Below are positions 61,444 through 64,000 of a stretch of DNA of 64,000 nucleotides, piece after piece. Source of the stretch: DLKC01 sp002478885 (GTDB lineage Bacteria; Bacteroidota; Bacteroidia; Chitinophagales; Chitinophagaceae); contig JAXLUI010000001.1 in the NCBI GenBank assembly GCA_046329585.1, positions 1,860,001 to 1,924,000 on the forward strand. The letters are read 5' to 3'. The translations under genes and the position numbers were made by a program. The notes beneath the pieces were generated by a model. It saw nothing but the letters and a program-made list of their open reading frames with translations. It did no database searches and was not told where the DNA came from. Each line of letters begins with the position of its first letter. Positions within the stretch are counted from its first letter, which is position 1.

Positions 61444-62460
61444 TTATAAACCGGATGTGTAAATGCGTTCAATAATATCTACCACTTTCAAGCCTTCCAG
61501 CGCATTCGTTGAAATAGCTGCCCTGCCTTTTAAAACAGCCACTACATTCTCAATAACATAGTGATGGTTTTGCGCCGAACCCTTGTAGGCGCCATAGTCG
61601 TTGCCCGGGTTTGTAGGCTTTAGTTCAGGCATCGTATAGTCTTTGATATGGCAATACTCTACCTGGTTCATATACTGCCCCCCGATCTTTACTGAACCGT
61701 GCTCGGCAATGATGGTCATGCTGCTTTCGAGGTTATGGTCCCACACCGAAGTGGAATAATTGATGCAACCGATACCGCCATTCACAAAATCGAAACTCAC
61801 AAAACCGGAATCTTCAAACTCGGTTAACCCGGCATGATTGAAGTGGCCAAACCGCGACCTGATATTTTCTATATCGCCAAAAAGCCAGTACATAATATCG
61901 GTGAAGTGCGAGAACTGTGTAAAAAGGGTACCACCGTCGAGATCTTTACTGCCATGCCAGCTATCGGGTTTATAGTAACGTTCATCGCGGTTCCAGTAAC
62001 AATTCAGTTGCACGATAAATATTTTGCCAAGCCTGCCGCTTTCCACCAGTTCTTTTATCCAAACTGACGGTGGTGAATAACGGTTCTGCATTACAGTGAA
62101 CACATGTTTGTGCACGTTCAGAGCTTTATAGATGACCTTCTCCGCATCCTGCTTGTTCAAAGCCATAGGCTTTTCAATCACCACATGTTTCCGTGCGTCA
62201 AGACATTGCAATGCCTGGCTGGCATGAAAGCCATTGGGCGTGGCGATATTGATAACATCCGTATCAATTCCTGAAGCCAGGAAATTTTCCAGTGAGTTAA
62301 AAAAAGGCACCTGGAAAGAGTCGATATTCAACTGCTGGTGTTCCTTTACATCAACCATTGCAACAAGTTCGCACTCTTCATTTCTGCTGATCATTTCGGC
62401 GTGGCGCTTACCAATATGCCCGCAACCAACCACCGCAAATTTTATTTTTTGTTCCTGCAT
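61444..62460 (-). CDS. Gfo/Idh/MocA family oxidoreductase
   Basis: 338 aa. NAD(P) fold VVGCGHIGKRHAEMISR (residues 10-26), the catalytic-base motif VVIEKPMALNKQ near 93, and DLDGGTLFTQFSHFTDIMYWLFGD near 177 with the conserved His. In polysaccharide loci such enzymes (WbpB/WlbA type) oxidise or dehydrogenate nucleotide sugars, commonly UDP-GlcNAcA at C3. The exact substrate is not clear. The flippase gene follows immediately. Confidence 0.9.
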   Translation of the reverse strand: MQEQKIKFAVVGCGHIGKRHAEMISRNEECELVAMVDVKEHQQLNIDSFQVPFFNSLENFLASGIDTDVINIATPNGFHASQALQCLDARKHVVIEKPMALNKQDAEKVIYKALNVHKHVFTVMQNRYSPPSVWIKELVESGRLGKIFIVQLNCYWNRDERYYKPDSWHGSKDLDGGTLFTQFSHFTDIMYWLFGDIENIRSRFGHFNHAGLTEFEDSGFVSFDFVNGGIGCINYSTSVWDHNLESSMTIIAEHGSVKIGGQYMNQVEYCHIKDYTMPELKPTNPGNDYGAYKGSAQNHHYVIENVVAVLKGRAAISTNALEGLKVVDIIERIYTSGL

Positions 62461-62544
62461 ATAATAACCGGGTAATACTTTGTATGACTATTCGAATTAT
62501 ATAAAATTTCTGCTCCCATCGCCCCTCTCACGGCTCACATCTCA

Positions 62545-62807
62545 CGCCCCATTCACCATGCCTTTTCACTGACTTTCCGTTTTACTCAAAATATGCTATA
62601 GACCGCGAGGGGTGGCGTTGGCAAGCGAAAACGCGCGGAGCGATCGGGTTTCGCTTGAATCCGCTTCGCGGATCACGAACACCGCTAAAAAAATATAAGC
62701 GTTGTTCGTAATTTTCTTTCTTGCCCGACTGTCCCTGACAGGCGGGGGTTACTTTCTTTTTTTCAAGAAAAAGAAAGTGACAAAACCAATCCCGCAACGT
62801 CTCATTG
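62545..62807. repeat. Mosaic multi-hairpin repeat, unit A
   Basis: Full-length unit: CCATTCACC, AAATATGCTATAGACCG, GGCGTTGGCAAGCGAAAACG, ATCGGGTTTCGCTTG, ATCCGCTTCGCGGAT, TAAGCGTTGTTCGTAATTTT, CCTGACAGGCGGGGGTTA and hairpin CTTTCTTTTT/AAAAAGAAAG at 62752-62777. Confidence 0.85.
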
Positions 62808-63095
62808 ACCATTCACCACCCCTTCACTGCATTACCAGTCTTACCCAAAATATGCTATAGACCGTGAGGTGTGGCGTTGGCAAGCGAAAACGCGCGGAGC
62901 GATCGGGTTTCGCTTGAATTTTCTTTGGTTACTTTCTTTTTTTCAAGAAAAAGAAAGTGACAAAGCTGCATAAAAACGAATTTATGTTCAAAGGAAATTC
63001 CTGAAAAAAGCTGTTGTGTATTTTTCTTTACAACCTCCAATCCCGGTTGCCTTTCTATGTTTCAAGACAAAGAAAGTAGCAAAACCAACCCCGGA
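62808..63095. repeat. Mosaic multi-hairpin repeat, unit B
   Basis: Head as in unit A, but the ATCCGC...TAAGCG block is missing and the hairpin (62932-62957) follows directly; then GCATAAAAACGAATTTATG, GGAAATTCC and a degenerate hairpin CTTTCTATGT/ACAAAGAAAG (63051-63076). Confidence 0.85.
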
Positions 63096-63315
63096 ACGAC
63101 CCATTGACCATTCACCACCCCTTCACTGCACTACCGGTCTTACCCAAGTCAGGCAGGGATCGGGTTTCACTTGAATCCGCTTCGCGGATCACGAACACCT
63201 CTAAAAAAATATAAGCGTTGTTCGTAATTTTCTTTCTTGCCCGACTGCCCCTGACAGGCGGGGTTACTTTCTTTTTTTCAAGAAAAAGAAAGTGACAAAA
63301 CCAATCCCGGAACGT
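63096..63315. repeat. Mosaic multi-hairpin repeat, unit C
   Basis: The head is deleted: CTTACCCAAG joins directly to TCAGGCAGGGATCGGGTTTC, which is the right half of the inserted palindrome. The remaining modules are as unit A, with the hairpin at 63267-63292. Confidence 0.85.
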
Positions 63316-63595
63316 CTCATTTACCACCCCTTCACTGCACTACCAGTCTCACCCGAAATATGCTATAGACCGTGAGGTGTGGCGTTGGCAAGCGAAAACG
63401 CGCGGAGCCCTGCCTGCGTGACGCAGTCAGGCAGGGATCGGGTTTCGCTTGAATCCGCTTCGCGGATCACGAACACCTCTAGAAAAATATAAGCGTTGTT
63501 CGTAATTTTCTTTCTTGCCCGACTGCCCCTGACAGGCGGGGTTACTTTCTTTTTTTCAAGAAAAAGAAAGTGACAAAATCAATCCTTGAATGACC
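63316..63595. repeat. Mosaic multi-hairpin repeat, unit D
   Basis: Most complete unit, with the inserted palindrome (CCTGCCTG / CAGGCAGG, about 63407-63437) between GCGGAG and ATCGGGTTTC. Hairpin at 63545-63570. Same structure as the unit at 56560. Confidence 0.85.
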
Positions 63596-63649
63596 CCAGT
63601 CAAAAAAGATGCATTCGGGCCATCAAAAATGAAGAAGAATGGTTTGAAA

Positions 63650-63870
63650 CGTTCGTGATTTTCTTTGTTCGCAACCTCCCATTCCGGTTGCCTTTCTTTT
63701 TTTCAAGAAAAAGAAAGTGACAAAGCCTGCATAAAAACGAATTTATGTTCAAAGGAAATTCCTGAAAAAAGCCGTTGTGTATTTTTCTTCGCAACCGCCA
63801 ATCCCGGTTGCCTTTCTTTTTTTCAAGAAAAAGAAAGTGACAAAACCAATCCCTGAATGACCCATTCACC
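63650..63870. repeat. Mosaic multi-hairpin repeat, unit E (tail modules)
   Basis: Two copies of the GGTTGCC + CTTTCTTTTT/AAAAAGAAAG hairpin (63692-63717; 63812-63837) separated by GCATAAAAACGAATTTATG and GGAAATTCC. Same composition as 57950-58165. Confidence 0.85.
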
Positions 63871-63886
63871 TCTCACGTCTCACGTC

Positions 63887-64000
63887 TCACTCCCCATAAC
63901 TTACTTTGAAAATATATTTTATCGTAAGGAAAAACACCAGCAAAAAACCGGCAAGGAAACCGCCGATAATAAGTGAAGTCAACTTACCCGGCTTGTCAGC
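63887..64000 (-). CDS. C-terminal end of a Wzz-like chain-length regulator (partial)
   Basis: The minus-strand frame from the right edge encodes 37 residues ending in a stop at 63887: a DKPGKL start, one membrane helix (LTSLIIGGFLAGFLLVFF) and a short cytoplasmic tail. The Pro-rich entry and small-residue-rich final helix match the second membrane segment of Wzz/polysaccharide co-polymerases, which would fit upstream of this locus. Only the tail is visible, so the call is tentative. Confidence 0.6.
   Translation of the reverse strand, partial: ADKPGKLTSLIIGGFLAGFLLVFFLTIKYIFKVSYGE

Larger units (their letters stand above)
62461..63886. other. Long repeat-filled gap upstream of the Gfo/Idh/MocA gene
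   Basis: 1426 bp holding about five mosaic repeat units in tandem (listed separately), plus TCTCACG-type short repeats at both ends (near 62524 and 63870). The frames in it encode repeated FLFLEKKK-type peptides and are artefacts. The promoter of the downstream genes should lie near 62461-62545. Confidence 0.75.

Noticed and set aside
62582..63869. Frames encoding repeated CHFLFLEKKK peptides
   Set aside because: They are translations of the CTTTCTTTTT/AAAAAGAAAG hairpin on the minus strand and have no independent gene signals.
1..64000. tRNA, rRNA, insertion sequences, prophage or integrase genes
   Set aside because: No cloverleaf with a TTCGAATC-type arm, rRNA segment, transposase or integrase motif was noticed, although short RNA genes could be missed by eye.

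Overview
The window looks like the chromosome of a Bacteroidota bacterium, most probably of the Chitinophagaceae. The signs are a type IX secretion sorting domain, promoters of the TAnnTTTG type, almost no Shine-Dalgarno sites, a NtrY-like kinase, and a flexirubin-free carotenoid cluster with crtY/crtZ/cruF/crtD. The family assignment is inference from gene content and not a database result. No rRNA, tRNA, CRISPR array, transposase or phage gene was seen.

Layout. 1-7.3 kb: the 3' part of polX, a 1253-aa sensor kinase translationally coupled to mazG, and two hypothetical genes. 7.5-12.3 kb: a tetR-emrA-emrB-tolC tripartite efflux operon with a clear tandem operator over its promoter. 12.4-31 kb: housekeeping and envelope genes (SET protein, M61 peptidase, mgtE, patatin-like membrane protein, ctaA, rnhB, a YrdC-family gene, JmjC-like cupin, hemH, dgkA-like kinase, a winged-helix/CreD group, an RND/MMPL transporter).

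30.8-39.8 kb: a carotenoid operon on the minus strand in transcription order ECF sigma - crtI - crtB - idi - crtD - cruF - crtZ - crtY, preceded by a MerR/cobalamin-binding (CarH/LitR-like) regulator. The enzyme set predicts a monocyclic, hydroxylated carotenoid of the saproxanthin type. The regulator promoter and the sigma/crt promoter share a long inverted-repeat motif with the same 17-bp spacer, which I propose as the light/B12-responsive operator. crtY has no ATG/GTG/TTG start that would include its nucleotide-binding motif.

40.2-64 kb: a surface polysaccharide locus, all on the minus strand: a Wzz-like protein (partial at the right edge), Gfo/Idh/MocA dehydrogenase, Wzx flippase, asnB-type amidotransferase, a YefM-YoeB toxin-antitoxin pair, wecB, four glycosyltransferases, a Wzy-like polymerase, two exported proteins (one with a transglutaminase-like domain, MBG domains and a T9SS signal), a UDP-glucuronate epimerase-like gene, and rmlB, rmlC, rmlA. 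rmlD is not in the window.

Non-coding structure is unusually rich. A short intergenic element with the core GTGCGACGCAAC occurs about 17 times in intact or degenerate form and occupies every carotenoid-operon gap longer than about 40 bp. A ten-copy tandem array of ATGCC-N9-GGCAT hairpins lies between two glycosyltransferase genes. Mosaic multi-hairpin repeats of about 250 bp fill the gaps around the toxin-antitoxin pair and upstream of the Gfo/Idh/MocA gene. These repeats create many spurious ORFs.
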